Notes: a model not told the origin generated them from the letters alone. A DNA stretch of 39,927 nt from Bacillota bacterium (GCA_023405135.1 JAEXYZ010000112.1:1-39927), one strand, 5' to 3'. Positions 26,637-35,834 are shown, counted from the stretch's first letter. Numbers and translations: made by a program.

Positions 26637-27393
26637 ACAATTAACGATTGATTTAAATTGTGATTTGGGTGAAAGCTTCGGTATATATAAAATTGGCAAC
26701 GATAAAGAAATGATGAAATATGTTTCATCTGTAAATATAGCATGTGGGTTCCATGCAGGAGATCCATCTGTAATTAGAAAGACAGTAAACCTAGCATTAG
26801 AGGCAAATGTCGCTGTTGGGGCACATCCTGGATATCCGGATTTACAAGGTTTCGGTAGAAGAAACATTAATTATACACCTGAAGAAATTTTTGATTTAAC
26901 TTTATATCAAATAGGTGCTTTAAAAACATTAGTAGAAGTTGAGGGAAGTAAATTACATCATGTAAAACCTCATGGAGCACTCTATAATATGGCTGCGAAA
27001 AGTGAAGAAATAGCAAATGCAATTGTACAAGCGATATTAAAAGTAGATGAAGAACTTATTTTATATGGATTATCTAATAGTTATTTAATTTCAGAAGCGA
27101 AGAAATTAGGGTTGAGAGTTGCAAATGAAGGGTTTGTTGATAGAACATACAATGAAAATGGACAATTAACCCCTCGTACACATCAAAATGCTGTCATTAC
27201 TGATGAAGAAGCTTCATTAAAACAAGTGATTAAAATGATTTCTGAAAAGAAAGTTATTGCGACGTCAGGAAAAGAGATAAATATAGAAGTCGATACATTG
27301 TGCATCCATGGTGACGGTGCAAAGGCAGTTGAATTTGCTCAAAATGTAAGCAGTATTTTAAAAGGAAATAATATAGAAATAAAAACAATTTAA
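26629..27393 (+). CDS. pxpA: 5-oxoprolinase subunit PxpA (LamB/YcsF family)
   Basis: 254 residues, the family's normal length. Conserved motifs: IDLNCDLGESFG at 5, VNIACGFHAGDP at 35, GAHPGYPDLQGFGRR at 64, HVKPHGALYNMA at 106 and the C-terminal DTLCIHGDGAKA. PxpA is the metal-dependent subunit for 5-oxoproline ring opening. It is the last gene of the operon and overlaps pxpC by 8 bases; a terminator follows about 100 bases downstream. Confidence 0.95.
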   Translation: MNKQLTIDLNCDLGESFGIYKIGNDKEMMKYVSSVNIACGFHAGDPSVIRKTVNLALEANVAVGAHPGYPDLQGFGRRNINYTPEEIFDLTLYQIGALKTLVEVEGSKLHHVKPHGALYNMAAKSEEIANAIVQAILKVDEELILYGLSNSYLISEAKKLGLRVANEGFVDRTYNENGQLTPRTHQNAVITDEEASLKQVIKMISEKKVIATSGKEINIEVDTLCIHGDGAKAVEFAQNVSSILKGNNIEIKTI

Positions 27394-27493
27394 TATTAAT
27401 GTTTTCCATAACAAGGGAATAGCGAGAAGTCTTCTTCTAGAAAATAGATATTAAAGCATTATAGAGATTATTTCGCCTTATAAATATCGAAAC

Positions 27494-27527
27494 AGTAGCA
27501 ATAGGTTTGATTTCTATTGCTACTTTT
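27494..27527 (+). terminator. Terminator of the peptide/5-oxoproline operon
   Basis: AGTAGCAATAG pairs perfectly with CTATTGCTACT, followed by TTTT, 100 bases after the pxpA stop. Confidence 0.8.
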
Positions 27528-27583
27528 CATAGTTATAGGGCATTTTTTATCCTTTAGTTAGTGATCACTTAAAATCATTTATA

Positions 27584-27633
27584 ATAGCAAAAAGCAAAGC
27601 GTTTTAAATTTAGTTACGCTTTGCTTTTGCTAT
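27584..27633 (-). terminator. Hairpin after the PfoR-like gene
   Basis: ATAGCAAAAAGCAAAGCG pairs with CGCTTTGCTTTTGCTAT with a one-base bulge. The T-run on the minus strand is poor, so terminator function is moderately supported by position only. Confidence 0.5.
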
Positions 27634-27657
27634 ATTTATAGAAGTCCTTTTAAACTA

Positions 27658-28695
27658 TCATTCATAATCCAATTTATAATCTTCATCTTTAATCATTTTA
27701 AGCTTCTTCTTAAATACGTAAATAAAGAATAGATTTAAAATCAAAGGTAAAATAAGGAACATGCCAAGCATGATGGCGATGTTTGTTGCAGTCCATCCAC
27801 CCTCAGCTAATTTAATATAATTCAATGGTCCAACTAATCCAGATAAACCAAATCCAGCACTATACGGAGTACCTTGTACATTTAATACCCCAGCGAGTCC
27901 ACCAAGGATTGCCGCAGTTATTAACATTGGGAAGGCAATGGAAGGTTTCATAAAGAAGTTGCGCATCTGGATTTTTGGTGAACCTAAAACATGGGCTAAT
28001 GCTGTTCCAAGCGAATTTGCCTTGAAGCTTGCAAAACATAATCCCATACCAACAGCTACAATTCCTAAGTTTGCAGCACCTGAACCGATGCCAGATAGCA
28101 TAATTACAGTAGCAACACCAACAGTTGAAATTGGCGATAAAATAATAATTCCGAAGACAACTGCGATTAACGCACCCATAATCACAGGTTGTAAATTTGT
28201 TAAGTAGGCTACTCCTTGACCAACTAACCCTGCACTTGTTTTTACAAAAGGTAATATCATTGCACCAATCATGCCTGGAATTACTACTGTTAATGTGGGA
28301 ACAACTAGGATTGAATATTCTCTTAATCTCTCACCTACTAATTGAACAAATAATACTGCTAATGCAGCAGTAATCCCTGAGTTAATTACTACACCAATTC
28401 CGCTAATTGTAAATAATCCATCTGCAGTTTTACTAACAACGCCGCTACCTATAATAGTTGCAATTCCAACACTAGCAGTTTGAATCTGAGTTAATTTAAA
28501 TTGCATACCAACTAATATCCCTACTAATATTGGCAGCATGCTCATAACAATCACTGTCGCATCTAAAAGATGCTGCAGTACTGGTACAGAAGGAATTATT
28601 AATTTTAATATTTCCCCTAATAGTGCATTTGGAATGAGCGCACAAACGATAGCGATGCTCATACCGTTTAATAATTTACTGAAGAAATCTTTCAC
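27658..28695 (-). CDS. PTS EIIC-type membrane protein, PfoR-like (PTS_EIIC_2)
   Basis: 345 residues, about ten TM segments, ending in a short charged cytoplasmic tail. Characteristic stretches are NALLGEILKLIIPSVP near 23, IQTASVGIATIIGSGVV near 70 and GLCFASFKANSLGTALAHV near 215. This resembles the membrane family once named PfoR/toxin regulator and now assigned to PTS EIIC-like permeases. No IIA or IIB genes are nearby, so the substrate and any phosphotransfer partner are unknown. GTG start, with AGAGG on the minus strand about 9 bases upstream. Confidence 0.82.
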   Translation of the reverse strand: MKDFFSKLLNGMSIAIVCALIPNALLGEILKLIIPSVPVLQHLLDATVIVMSMLPILVGILVGMQFKLTQIQTASVGIATIIGSGVVSKTADGLFTISGIGVVINSGITAALAVLFVQLVGERLREYSILVVPTLTVVIPGMIGAMILPFVKTSAGLVGQGVAYLTNLQPVIMGALIAVVFGIIILSPISTVGVATVIMLSGIGSGAANLGIVAVGMGLCFASFKANSLGTALAHVLGSPKIQMRNFFMKPSIAFPMLITAAILGGLAGVLNVQGTPYSAGFGLSGLVGPLNYIKLAEGGWTATNIAIMLGMFLILPLILNLFFIYVFKKKLKMIKDEDYKLDYE

Positions 28696-28767
28696 ATTGA
28701 TTGCCTCTTTCTATTAATAATTTATTAGAATAATTATATAGAATATTGTGAATAAATCAACAAAAAA

Positions 28768-28791
28768 ATTTAGCGATTCAACGCGCTAAAT
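28768..28791. promoter_or_regulatory. Inverted repeat upstream of the PfoR-like gene
   Basis: ATTTAGCG and CGCTAAAT flank 8 bases, a perfect inverted repeat in the intergenic region between divergent genes. Candidate operator or RNA hairpin. Confidence 0.3.
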
Positions 28792-28909
28792 CGAAATTGG
28801 TAAACTTTTCTACTAATTTAAAGAAATTTTATTTAAATTAAGGGATAAATTTTTCACTTTAAAGGAGAAAATAATTAGTGTATTTAATCTTTTGAAGGAG
28901 AGGGAAAGA

Positions 28910-29458
28910 ATGAATAAAGTAAAATTTCTTTTAATGATAATGTTTACGCTTGGTATCTTATACGCTTGTAATAATAATGATGACCAAGAAGAAGTAGTGA
29001 CAGAAAACAAGCAAAATAACCAAACAGATGAAATAACAGAAGAAATTGAAAACAATACAGCTCTTCAAGCAGATGAAACGATGGATCCTGACCAAACGGT
29101 GGCAGATAAAACACAAAATGGCGGCTTAAGTTCGAAGTTCACTAATTTTGATTTAGACGTAGAATATAAAAATGATATTTCTTTTGATGTTGAATATACG
29201 AATAACCAAAATAAAGTAACAGCAGAAATTGAAGATGAAATTAACAATGTTCATTTACAAGGTGATGAAGCCAATAAAAGATTAATGGAGGCTTTTGAAT
29301 TACTCAATTTTGAAGAAAATACAAATGATGAGGAAGTAAGAAGTCAAGTATTAGAAGCCTTTAATTTAGATGAAAATTTTAAGGAATTCGAACTTGAAAT
29401 TAAATTCGAAACCGGAGAAGTGAAAAAATATAATTTTAATAATAACTCAGGGCAATAA
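28910..29458 (+). CDS. YusW-domain lipoprotein
   Basis: 182 residues. The signal ends in a lipobox (GILYAC, cysteine 20), followed by an acidic Asn/Gln/Glu-rich linker (about 21-75). The C-terminal half resembles the YusW domain found in Bacillus lipoproteins: FTNFDLDVEYKNDISFDVEY and a second related strand set FKEFELEIKFETGEVKKYNF. Function is not known. ATG 28910 lies 5 bases after AAGGAGAGGG; the open frame upstream to 28892 contains the ribosome site and is excluded. Confidence 0.75.
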   Translation: MNKVKFLLMIMFTLGILYACNNNDDQEEVVTENKQNNQTDEITEEIENNTALQADETMDPDQTVADKTQNGGLSSKFTNFDLDVEYKNDISFDVEYTNNQNKVTAEIEDEINNVHLQGDEANKRLMEAFELLNFEENTNDEEVRSQVLEAFNLDENFKEFELEIKFETGEVKKYNFNNNSGQ

Positions 29459-29487
29459 AGAATTAGTATTCTAAGAAGCCCTTTATG

Positions 29488-29530
29488 CAAGGGGACCCTA
29501 AAAGATTTTTAGGACGTCCCCTTGTTTTTT
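29488..29530 (+). terminator. Terminator of YusW-lipoprotein gene
   Basis: CAAGGGGAC pairs with GTCCCCTTG, with an inner CCTAAAA...TTTTAGG stem, followed by six T. Confidence 0.85.
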
Positions 29531-29582
29531 ATACAACGAAAAATATATAGTTAAATTGAAAATACATAGAAGGGGCGTTTTT

Positions 29583-29957
29583 ATGAATATTCTATTGTTA
29601 ATAGGAACATTACTTGCTTTTTTAGGTGTGGCTCTAGGTGCCTTTGGGGCACATGCCCTAAAGGATAAATTTCCAGAACCACGATACGAGCAATATTGGA
29701 ATACGGCAGTACAATATCAAATGTACCATGCACTTGGAATTATATTACTCGCAATTCTTTCAATGGACTCGTTAGTAGGGCCAACAGGTTTGATTGTTTG
29801 GGCAGGTTATCTAATGTTTGTAGGTGTGATTTTCTTTTCAGGTAGTTTATATGTTCTTTCCGTTACGGGCGTTAAGAAGCTTGGGGCAATTACACCAATT
29901 GGAGGAGTTTTATTTTTAGTTGCATGGGTGCTGGTATTTATCGAGGCTATAAATTAA
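29583..29957 (+). CDS. DUF423 family membrane protein (YwdK-like)
   Basis: 124 residues with four TM segments and the family signature GVALGAFGAHALKDKF at 15-30, then WNTAVQYQMYHALGIILLA and GVIFFSGSLYVLSVTG. DUF423 proteins are widespread small membrane proteins of unknown role. ATG 29583 follows AAGGGGCG by about 6 bases; an in-frame TTG at 29556 overlaps that site and is excluded. Monocistronic with its own terminator. Confidence 0.88.
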   Translation: MNILLLIGTLLAFLGVALGAFGAHALKDKFPEPRYEQYWNTAVQYQMYHALGIILLAILSMDSLVGPTGLIVWAGYLMFVGVIFFSGSLYVLSVTGVKKLGAITPIGGVLFLVAWVLVFIEAIN

Positions 29958-29962
29958 AAACT

Positions 29963-29995
29963 GCGAGGGCTCATTAGCTGAGACCTCGCTTTTTT
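29963..29995 (+). terminator. Terminator of DUF423 gene
   Basis: GCGAGGGCTC pairs with TGAGACCTCGC with a mismatch, followed by six T. Confidence 0.8.
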
Positions 29996-30061
29996 ACTGA
30001 AAGACGTGTATAACACTAGTTCCTGTAAGGACTAAGAAGACTCTCCCGCTTTTTGGTTAAA

Positions 30062-30110
30062 GGTGGGTTAGTAACCAGTATAAAGAAATGGCATCAACCC
30101 ACTTTTTGGT
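30062..30110. terminator. Hairpin downstream of guanine deaminase
   Basis: GTGGGTT and AACCCAC form a stem around a long loop, with CTTTTT on the plus side and ACCTTTAACC on the minus side. It could end either the minus-strand guaD transcript or read-through from the left; the loop is long for a terminator. Confidence 0.35.
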
Positions 30111-30129
30111 GCGAGTTGTGTATTTCTAT

Positions 30130-31492
30130 TTATCGTTCGTGAACTTTATTTCCTTGAATCCAGACTTGTTGAATATTTTCAGGGCGTGCAAGATAAATAA
30201 TTTTTTGGAAAATATCGTATAGATCGTCCCCGAAAATAGGTAGCTTAGCAGAAGGAAGTTTTGTATTAATAATTTGTACATCCCAAGTATAGTTTTCTTC
30301 AATTCGGCCGATTGGCAAGCTTAAAGATTCTCCTCCACCGGCAGTTGCAAAATAAAATGCTTCATTCGTTGTTAGACGTGACGAAGGTACTCCCCGATTA
30401 TCTGCTGAAACAGTAGTGTCCACACCCTCTTCCAGCATTCTTGAAGAGATGACAGCCTGCCTTACATTATCAAAAAGGCTAGGAGAGAAGCCGCCAGAAA
30501 TATCTGTACCTAATCCAATATCTACGCCTTTTTCGTGCAAATGTGCGGCAGGGAGTACACCATTGGAAAAGAATACATTTGAAACCGGGCAGTGGCTTAT
30601 TGCCGTCCCTGTTTTTGCAAAAAGTTCTGCATCTTCATCATTTAAAAAGTTACAATGCGCCATAATCGATTTTTCTTGTAAAAGACCGAAATCGTTTAAT
30701 GCAAATGCATCATGTTTTTGAAAACGATCAATCACATATTCATGCTCCCAATCGCTTTCGCTGCAATGCGATTGAATATACGTATCGTATTTTGCAGCGA
30801 GTTCTCCTAAGCCTTTTAATGCTTCGTTCGTACAACTTGGGATAAAACGAGGCGTAACAACTGGATAGACGCCTTGTTTTGTTTGCTTGTTAAGTTGTTG
30901 TACAGCTACAATAAATTCTTCTGTTTGTTGTAAAGCAGTTTTTGTATCCGCATCTCGATAATAGTCAGGACATTGATCTGGATTATCCATCACTACTTTT
31001 CCAACCAAGCCGCGTTGACCAAGTTTAGCGCAAATTTCCGCAAGCAAAAGACTAGACTCCTTATGTACCGTGGCGAAATAAAGAGCAGTCGTTGTGCCAT
31101 TTGCAATTAATGTTTTTACTAAATCTTCGTAAACTGCTTGAGCATAGTCCATATCCGAAAATTTTGATTCAATAGGAAAGGTATAAGTATTCAGCCAATC
31201 ATAAAGAGGGAGGTCTAGTGCGGTTCCGGCTTGAGCCCATTGAGGTGCATGTACATGTAAATCAATAAATCCTGGGAGCAAATATTGCCCTTCCTTTCTT
31301 TAAGCGATGGAAATTTTCCTTTCCTTCATAATTACTTAGCAGTTTAGAGTACTGTTCATCATCAGGAGAAACCATTTTTTCAATGATACCGTCTTCGTTT
31401 ATACAAAAAATAAAATCTTTTAAAATATTTACTTCTTGAAATGACTTACTAGAAAATGCGGTTCCTTGAAAAACATATGCATATTGTCTCAT
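30130..31492 (-). pseudogene. guaD: Guanine deaminase with a frameshift (amidohydrolase family)
   Basis: Two adjacent minus-strand frames make up one guanine deaminase, which converts guanine to xanthine. The first (from ATG 31492, after AAAGGAGG) encodes the N-terminal 75 or so residues and ends at TGA 31262-31264. The second continues with EGQYLLPGFIDLHVHAPQW and keeps the metal and catalytic motifs HVH, QSHCSES, AHCNFLND and LGTDISGGF to the end. They join within AAAGAAAGGAAGGG (about 31288-31303), where either one extra A or a duplicated AAAG gives a +1 shift. The cause may be a real mutation, slippage or an assembly error. The downstream part alone has no ribosome site and lacks the N-terminal sandwich strands. 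Confidence 0.85.
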
Positions 31493-31674
31493 AAATGAAC
31501 CTCCTTTATTTTCAAAATTTGGAAATCTTATTGTCATTATAGAGCATCAAGAAATGAGAGTCTAATAATTAATTATTCCAAAATAAAAATATTCAAAAAA
31601 TTAATGTTTGATACAAAGTCCTTTAATTAGGGTATTTTTATATAAAATGAATTTTTATAGAGGGCGTGTATTCT

Positions 31675-32850
31675 TTGTTAAAACATTTTTATGCTGATTT
31701 ACACATTCATATAGGTAGAACTGAAAGCGGAAGAGCTGTAAAAATTACGGGAAGTAGAAATTTAACATTAAAAAATATTTTGCAAACAGCCACTTCGAGA
31801 AAGGGGCTAGACTTAGTTGGGATAATTGATTGTCATTCTCCAGAAGTAATACACGAAATAGAGCAACTTATAGAACAAGGAAAAATTCATGAACTTTCAG
31901 GTGGAGGATTACGTTATGAAAATACAGTGTTAATTCCTGGCTCAGAAATTGAAATTTATGATGAAAATTGTCATGGTCCTATTCATGTTCTTGCATTTTT
32001 TCCAACAATTGATGTAATGAAGCTATTTTCAAATTGGATGAGTAAGCATTTAAAAAATATTCATTTAAGCTCCCAACGAATTTATTGTAATGGCCGTATT
32101 TTACAGCAGAAAGTGAAGGAATTAGAGGGGCTTTTTATCCCGGCTCATGTGTTCACACCTTTTAAAAGTCTGTATGGGAAAGGGGTAGTAAAAAGTTTAA
32201 CCGAAGTGTTTGATTCTAACAAAATTGATGCTATTGAATTAGGCTTAAGCTCTGATACTTATATGGTAAATGGTATTCGTGAATTAGCTCCTTATACATT
32301 TTTAACGAATTCAGATGCTCATTCCCTTGGCAAGCTCGCTCGTGAATATCAAAAAATCCAACTACAAGAAGCAAATTTTCAAGAATTAAAAATGGCACTA
32401 CACGAAAAAGAGGGAAGAGAAGTTATTGCGAACTACGGCTTGAACCCGAAATTAGGTAAGTATTATGAAACTGTTTGTGCAAATTGTGGGGAACAGGTGC
32501 TAGAAAAAAATAATCAAAAATGTCCGTACTGTGGAAAAGAACAGTTCATAAAAGGGGTATCAAAAAGGATTAAGGAGCTAAGTGATATTAATCAAATTCA
32601 ACGGAAGCGCCCTCCTTATATTCATCAAGTGCCGTTAGATTTTATTCCGGGTATTGGGCCTAAAACGATTGAAAAAATGCTGGATCATTTTGGGACAGAA
32701 ATGAACATTCTCCATCATGCAACAGTTGAACAATTGCAACAGGTTATCTCGAAAAAGCATGCCCGAACAATCGATTTAGCAAGGAAAGGACATCTTAAAA
32801 TAACAGTTGGTGGCGGAGGAACTTATGGTAAGATTCAGCAAGGGGATTAA
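31675..32850 (+). CDS. Endonuclease Q-type DNA repair nuclease (PHP domain)
   Basis: About 391 residues. An N-terminal PHP phosphoesterase domain begins YADLHIHIGR, with later metal ligands in IIDCHSPE, GSEIEIYD, PAHVFTP and TNSDAHSLG. A zinc finger follows (CANCGE...CPYCGKEQ, about 265-290), then a helix-hairpin-helix near the end (FIPGIGPKTIEKMLDHFG). This order is that of endonuclease Q, which nicks DNA 5' of deaminated bases (uracil, hypoxanthine, xanthine); bacterial members are known from Bacillus. TTG 31675 has AGAGGG 10 bases upstream and fits the usual M-L-K start; GTG 31666 almost touches the ribosome site. Confidence 0.85.
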   Translation: MLKHFYADLHIHIGRTESGRAVKITGSRNLTLKNILQTATSRKGLDLVGIIDCHSPEVIHEIEQLIEQGKIHELSGGGLRYENTVLIPGSEIEIYDENCHGPIHVLAFFPTIDVMKLFSNWMSKHLKNIHLSSQRIYCNGRILQQKVKELEGLFIPAHVFTPFKSLYGKGVVKSLTEVFDSNKIDAIELGLSSDTYMVNGIRELAPYTFLTNSDAHSLGKLAREYQKIQLQEANFQELKMALHEKEGREVIANYGLNPKLGKYYETVCANCGEQVLEKNNQKCPYCGKEQFIKGVSKRIKELSDINQIQRKRPPYIHQVPLDFIPGIGPKTIEKMLDHFGTEMNILHHATVEQLQQVISKKHARTIDLARKGHLKITVGGGGTYGKIQQGD

Positions 32851-32873
32851 GAGATATCCACGTTAAGAAAATA

Positions 32874-32924
32874 AAAAAACAAGCTACAGAGTAAGACGGG
32901 GAATCTTACAAGTAGCTTGTTTTC
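32874..32924 (+). terminator. Terminator of the endonuclease Q gene
   Basis: AACAAGCTAC pairs with GTAGCTTGTT, with a nested GTAAGA/TCTTAC stem, followed by TTT. Confidence 0.75.
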
Positions 32925-33055
32925 AAAGGGATGTATGTCACTAGGACATATATTTTATAGCAAATTGGGGAAATTGCGGCTAATGGCTTTGCCTTCGCCA
33001 CAAAAATTTGCTAGGGGATACATTAATAATATAGCCAACTTATTCAAATTTCATA

Positions 33056-33829
33056 TCAAGAAATTTGAGAAATTTTCGTTTCATGATCATTCCATTTAAG
33101 ACCTTCAAAGAAACGATAAATTTCTTCAAAAACAAGTTCTTTTTCTTGGTCAAGAGTTAAAATATGACCAGAATTAATAAAGCTTTTTACAGACTTGATA
33201 CGTGATTTCACAGAGTTATAAATTAAATCTGCACTTTCACAATAGTATTCATCATCTCTTAATCCACGTAAAATATGGACAGGAGTTTGAATTGTTTGTA
33301 GTTTTGCACTAGTATCATTAATCATGCGTTGTAAATACTCTAATGAAGGCATACGGAATTTTTTCGCAAGTTCTTGTGGATTATCAGTATCTTCATTAAA
33401 AGTACCTGATAATTTTTTGTATTTAATTGTATAGTCGATAATACGACTTTGTAAACTATCTACACTTTTTGCAAGTGCTGGAGCAGACATTGCAACAATT
33501 GCTTTAGTTGGGCGTTCTTCGCCAAGCTTTAAGGAGAAAATTCCTCCAAGCGAAACACCAGCAACAGCAATTTCTTCATACCCTCTGTTTCGAAGTGCAT
33601 CGTAACCTTCTAGAACGCTATTCCACCAATCAAGAGGGTCTGTTTGAATTAAAGTGTTCGGGTCGCCACCGTGACCTTTGTATAACGGTGCATGAACAGT
33701 ATAATTACGTTCTGATAAAAATCTACCTAAACGCTTAACATCATTTGTATTTCCAGTAAAACCATGAAGTAAAAGAACGGCACGACTACCTTTCTCAATT
33801 GTAAATGGTTTTGGAGGAATAATTTTCAT
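33056..33829 (-). CDS. Alpha/beta-hydrolase carboxylesterase (Est30-like)
   Basis: 257 residues resembling Geobacillus Est30: MKIIPPKPF at the start, oxyanion region LLLHGFTGNTNDVKRLG, nucleophile elbow AVAGVSLGGIFSLKLG (serine about 93), acid in GLRDDEYY and histidine in NSGHILTLDQEKE. These enzymes hydrolyse short acyl esters and are monomeric and cytoplasmic. AAGGAG lies about 10 bases before the ATG. It is divergent from a LysR-type regulator with an inverted repeat between them. The physiological substrate is unknown. Confidence 0.9.
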   Translation of the reverse strand: MKIIPPKPFTIEKGSRAVLLLHGFTGNTNDVKRLGRFLSERNYTVHAPLYKGHGGDPNTLIQTDPLDWWNSVLEGYDALRNRGYEEIAVAGVSLGGIFSLKLGEERPTKAIVAMSAPALAKSVDSLQSRIIDYTIKYKKLSGTFNEDTDNPQELAKKFRMPSLEYLQRMINDTSAKLQTIQTPVHILRGLRDDEYYCESADLIYNSVKSRIKSVKSFINSGHILTLDQEKELVFEEIYRFFEGLKWNDHETKISQIS

Positions 33830-33926
33830 TTTTAATGAACTCCTTTAGTTTATGTTACTTGTGACAAATATATGGAAATTTTCTGAAAAGTATTGTCTTT
33901 TCCGTTAAAATTTGATATGCAAACTG

Positions 33927-33956
33927 ATTGTTTAACATTATTATAGTGTTAACAAT
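33927..33956. promoter_or_regulatory. Inverted repeat between esterase and LysR genes
   Basis: ATTGTTTAACA and TGTTAACAAT are inverted repeats (one-base bulge) around TTATTATAG. This could be a LysR-type binding site covering a promoter; assignment is by position only. Confidence 0.35.
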
Positions 33957-34029
33957 ACATAAGTACAATTTATTGTTTTTATCATTTTCATTCCAAACAG
34001 TTATGAATTAAAGAGAGGTTTTCAATCAT

Positions 34030-34914
34030 ATGGAGATTCAGCAGCTTGAATATTTTAAAACGGTAGCACAGATGCAGCATATGACACATGCAGCTGAGAA
34101 GTTAAACATTTCCCAGCCAGCTTTAAGTAAATCTATTTCAAATATTGAACATGAAATTGGGGTGCCGCTTTTCGATCGACAAGGCCGTTCAATAAATTTA
34201 AACAGATACGGTAAACTTTTTTTGCAAAGTGTAGAAATTATTTTAAAGGAGTATGAAAAGGCTAAAGAAGAAATAGGCGGTTTAGTCATGCCTGGATATG
34301 GGGAAGTAGCATTTGGCTTTATTCATACACTTGGAATGGAAGTCGTACCAGAACTAATGGCGCATGTACCGGAAAAATATCCAAATATGAAGTTTACCTT
34401 AACACAAGCAGCATCGTATAACTTGTTAAAAGGACTTGAAGAGGGCGTCATTGATCTATGCTTATCTCAACGAATTGAATCGAAAACAATTGATATAGAG
34501 TGGATTGAGCTTTGGAGTGAAGAATTATTTGTTATTGTGCCTAAAAACCACCGATTCGCAAACCGTGAATCTATAAAGCTTGAGGAAATAAAAGATGAAT
34601 CCTTTATTTCCATTAAAAGAGGAAACGCTTTAAGACAAATAGTTGATAATTTTTTTAAACAGGCTGGAGTAACGACAAATATCACATTTGCTGGAGAAGA
34701 AATGCATACTGTTGCAGGCTTTGTTGGTGCAGGGCTTGGTGTATCGCTTATTCCAAATATAAAAGGGTTAAATGAATACAATGTTTGTAAAATCCGTGTA
34801 AGTGATCCAATCTGTGAAAGAAAAATAGGCGTTTCTTGGTCGGGAGGAAGATATTTATCCCCGGCAGCAAACCAATTTAAAAATTATTTAATTGAATATT
34901 TTAAAGGGAAATAA
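34030..34914 (+). CDS. LysR family transcriptional regulator
   Basis: 294 residues. The winged helix-turn-helix is at 1-60 (QQLEYFKTVAQMQHMTHAAE, LNISQPALSKSISNIE, LFDRQGRSINL); the substrate-binding-like effector domain spans about 90-290, with the typical VAGFVGAGLGVSLIP near 233. The ATG is preceded by AAAGAGAGG. LysR regulators usually control themselves and a divergent neighbour, here the Est30-like esterase gene. Effector unknown. Confidence 0.92.
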   Translation: MEIQQLEYFKTVAQMQHMTHAAEKLNISQPALSKSISNIEHEIGVPLFDRQGRSINLNRYGKLFLQSVEIILKEYEKAKEEIGGLVMPGYGEVAFGFIHTLGMEVVPELMAHVPEKYPNMKFTLTQAASYNLLKGLEEGVIDLCLSQRIESKTIDIEWIELWSEELFVIVPKNHRFANRESIKLEEIKDESFISIKRGNALRQIVDNFFKQAGVTTNITFAGEEMHTVAGFVGAGLGVSLIPNIKGLNEYNVCKIRVSDPICERKIGVSWSGGRYLSPAANQFKNYLIEYFKGK

Positions 34915-34961
34915 GCAAATAATAGGTACTAATTTATTACATTTAAAAGGTGAAGATAAAG

Positions 34962-35834
34962 TTGCAACATGATCGAGAAATGTTTGAACAATTGTTATAT
35001 GAGAACACACATATATTTAGCAATGAAGAGATCGAATTAGCTCTTGCATTATATATCCTTGCAATTGATGGTGATGTTGATTCAATGATTGAAATCGCCC
35101 ATATTTACCGACGACTTGAAAATTTTAAGGCGTCAGTTTTCTGGTTAAACGAAGCAAATGTAGAAGGTAATATAGAAGCGATGTATGAGCTAGCAAATTA
35201 TTATTTTGAAGGACTTGGTGTGAATGAAAACTACACCCGATCATTTAAATTGTATAAAAAGGCTGCTGAAAAGGGTCATGCAAATGCAGCGAATAATTTA
35301 GCTGATATGTATTTAAACGGGGAGGGTGTCCCTGCTAATGAAAAGGAAGCTTTAGTTTGGTTTGAAATTGCTGCTAAACAAAATGTAGTAGAAGCAATGT
35401 TTACGCTAGGTATTATTTACGAACAAGGGATAGGCGTTGAAATAAATGAAGAATTGGCGCTAAGTTATTATTTGATGTCAGCTGAGGGGGGCTATGAAGA
35501 AGCTCAATATCGAGTTGGCTCAATTTATTTGGATGGGCTACTTGGACAACAAAGTGATCTATCTTTAGCTTTACAATGGTTTGAGAAGGCAGCACAATCG
35601 CACCATATTGATTCCATTTATAATTTAGGCTTTTTATTTGAAAATGGCATAGGTGTTGCGAGAAATGGGAAGAAGGCGCTTTATTATTATAAAAGAGCGG
35701 CACTTATGGGGGATTATCAGGCGAAGCTAAATATCGCAAGTATTTATGAGCAGGGATTAGATGTACCGAAAGATAAAAAAGAGGCAGCCCGTTGGCGAAA
35801 ATCTGCCATGTATCAAATGAAAGGCTTGGAATAG
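34962..35834 (+). CDS. Sel1/TPR-like repeat protein
   Basis: About 290 residues without signal peptide or TM. From about residue 40 it is a series of roughly 36-residue Sel1-like repeats: AMYELANYYFEGLGVNENYT, AANNLADMYLNGEGVPANEK, AMFTLGIIYEQGIGVEINEE, AQYRVGSIYLDGLLGQQSD, SIYNLGFLFENGIGVARNGK and AKLNIASIYEQGLDVPKDKK. Such solenoids mediate protein contacts; the partner is unknown. TTG 34962 is 8 bases after AAAAGGTGA and is preferred over GTG 34950, which overlaps that site. It follows the LysR gene by about 50 bases and may be co-transcribed. Confidence 0.85.
   Translation: MQHDREMFEQLLYENTHIFSNEEIELALALYILAIDGDVDSMIEIAHIYRRLENFKASVFWLNEANVEGNIEAMYELANYYFEGLGVNENYTRSFKLYKKAAEKGHANAANNLADMYLNGEGVPANEKEALVWFEIAAKQNVVEAMFTLGIIYEQGIGVEINEELALSYYLMSAEGGYEEAQYRVGSIYLDGLLGQQSDLSLALQWFEKAAQSHHIDSIYNLGFLFENGIGVARNGKKALYYYKRAALMGDYQAKLNIASIYEQGLDVPKDKKEAARWRKSAMYQMKGLE

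Noticed and set aside
30130..32850. Functional link between guanine deaminase and endonuclease Q (both concern deaminated purines)
   Set aside because: They are divergent with separate promoters, one acts on free bases and the other on DNA, and guaD is frameshifted. Adjacency alone is not enough.
32925..33055. Short ORF between endonuclease Q and esterase genes (from 32917)
   Set aside because: Only 60 codons, no ribosome site, starts inside the terminator stem and runs antisense into the esterase gene.
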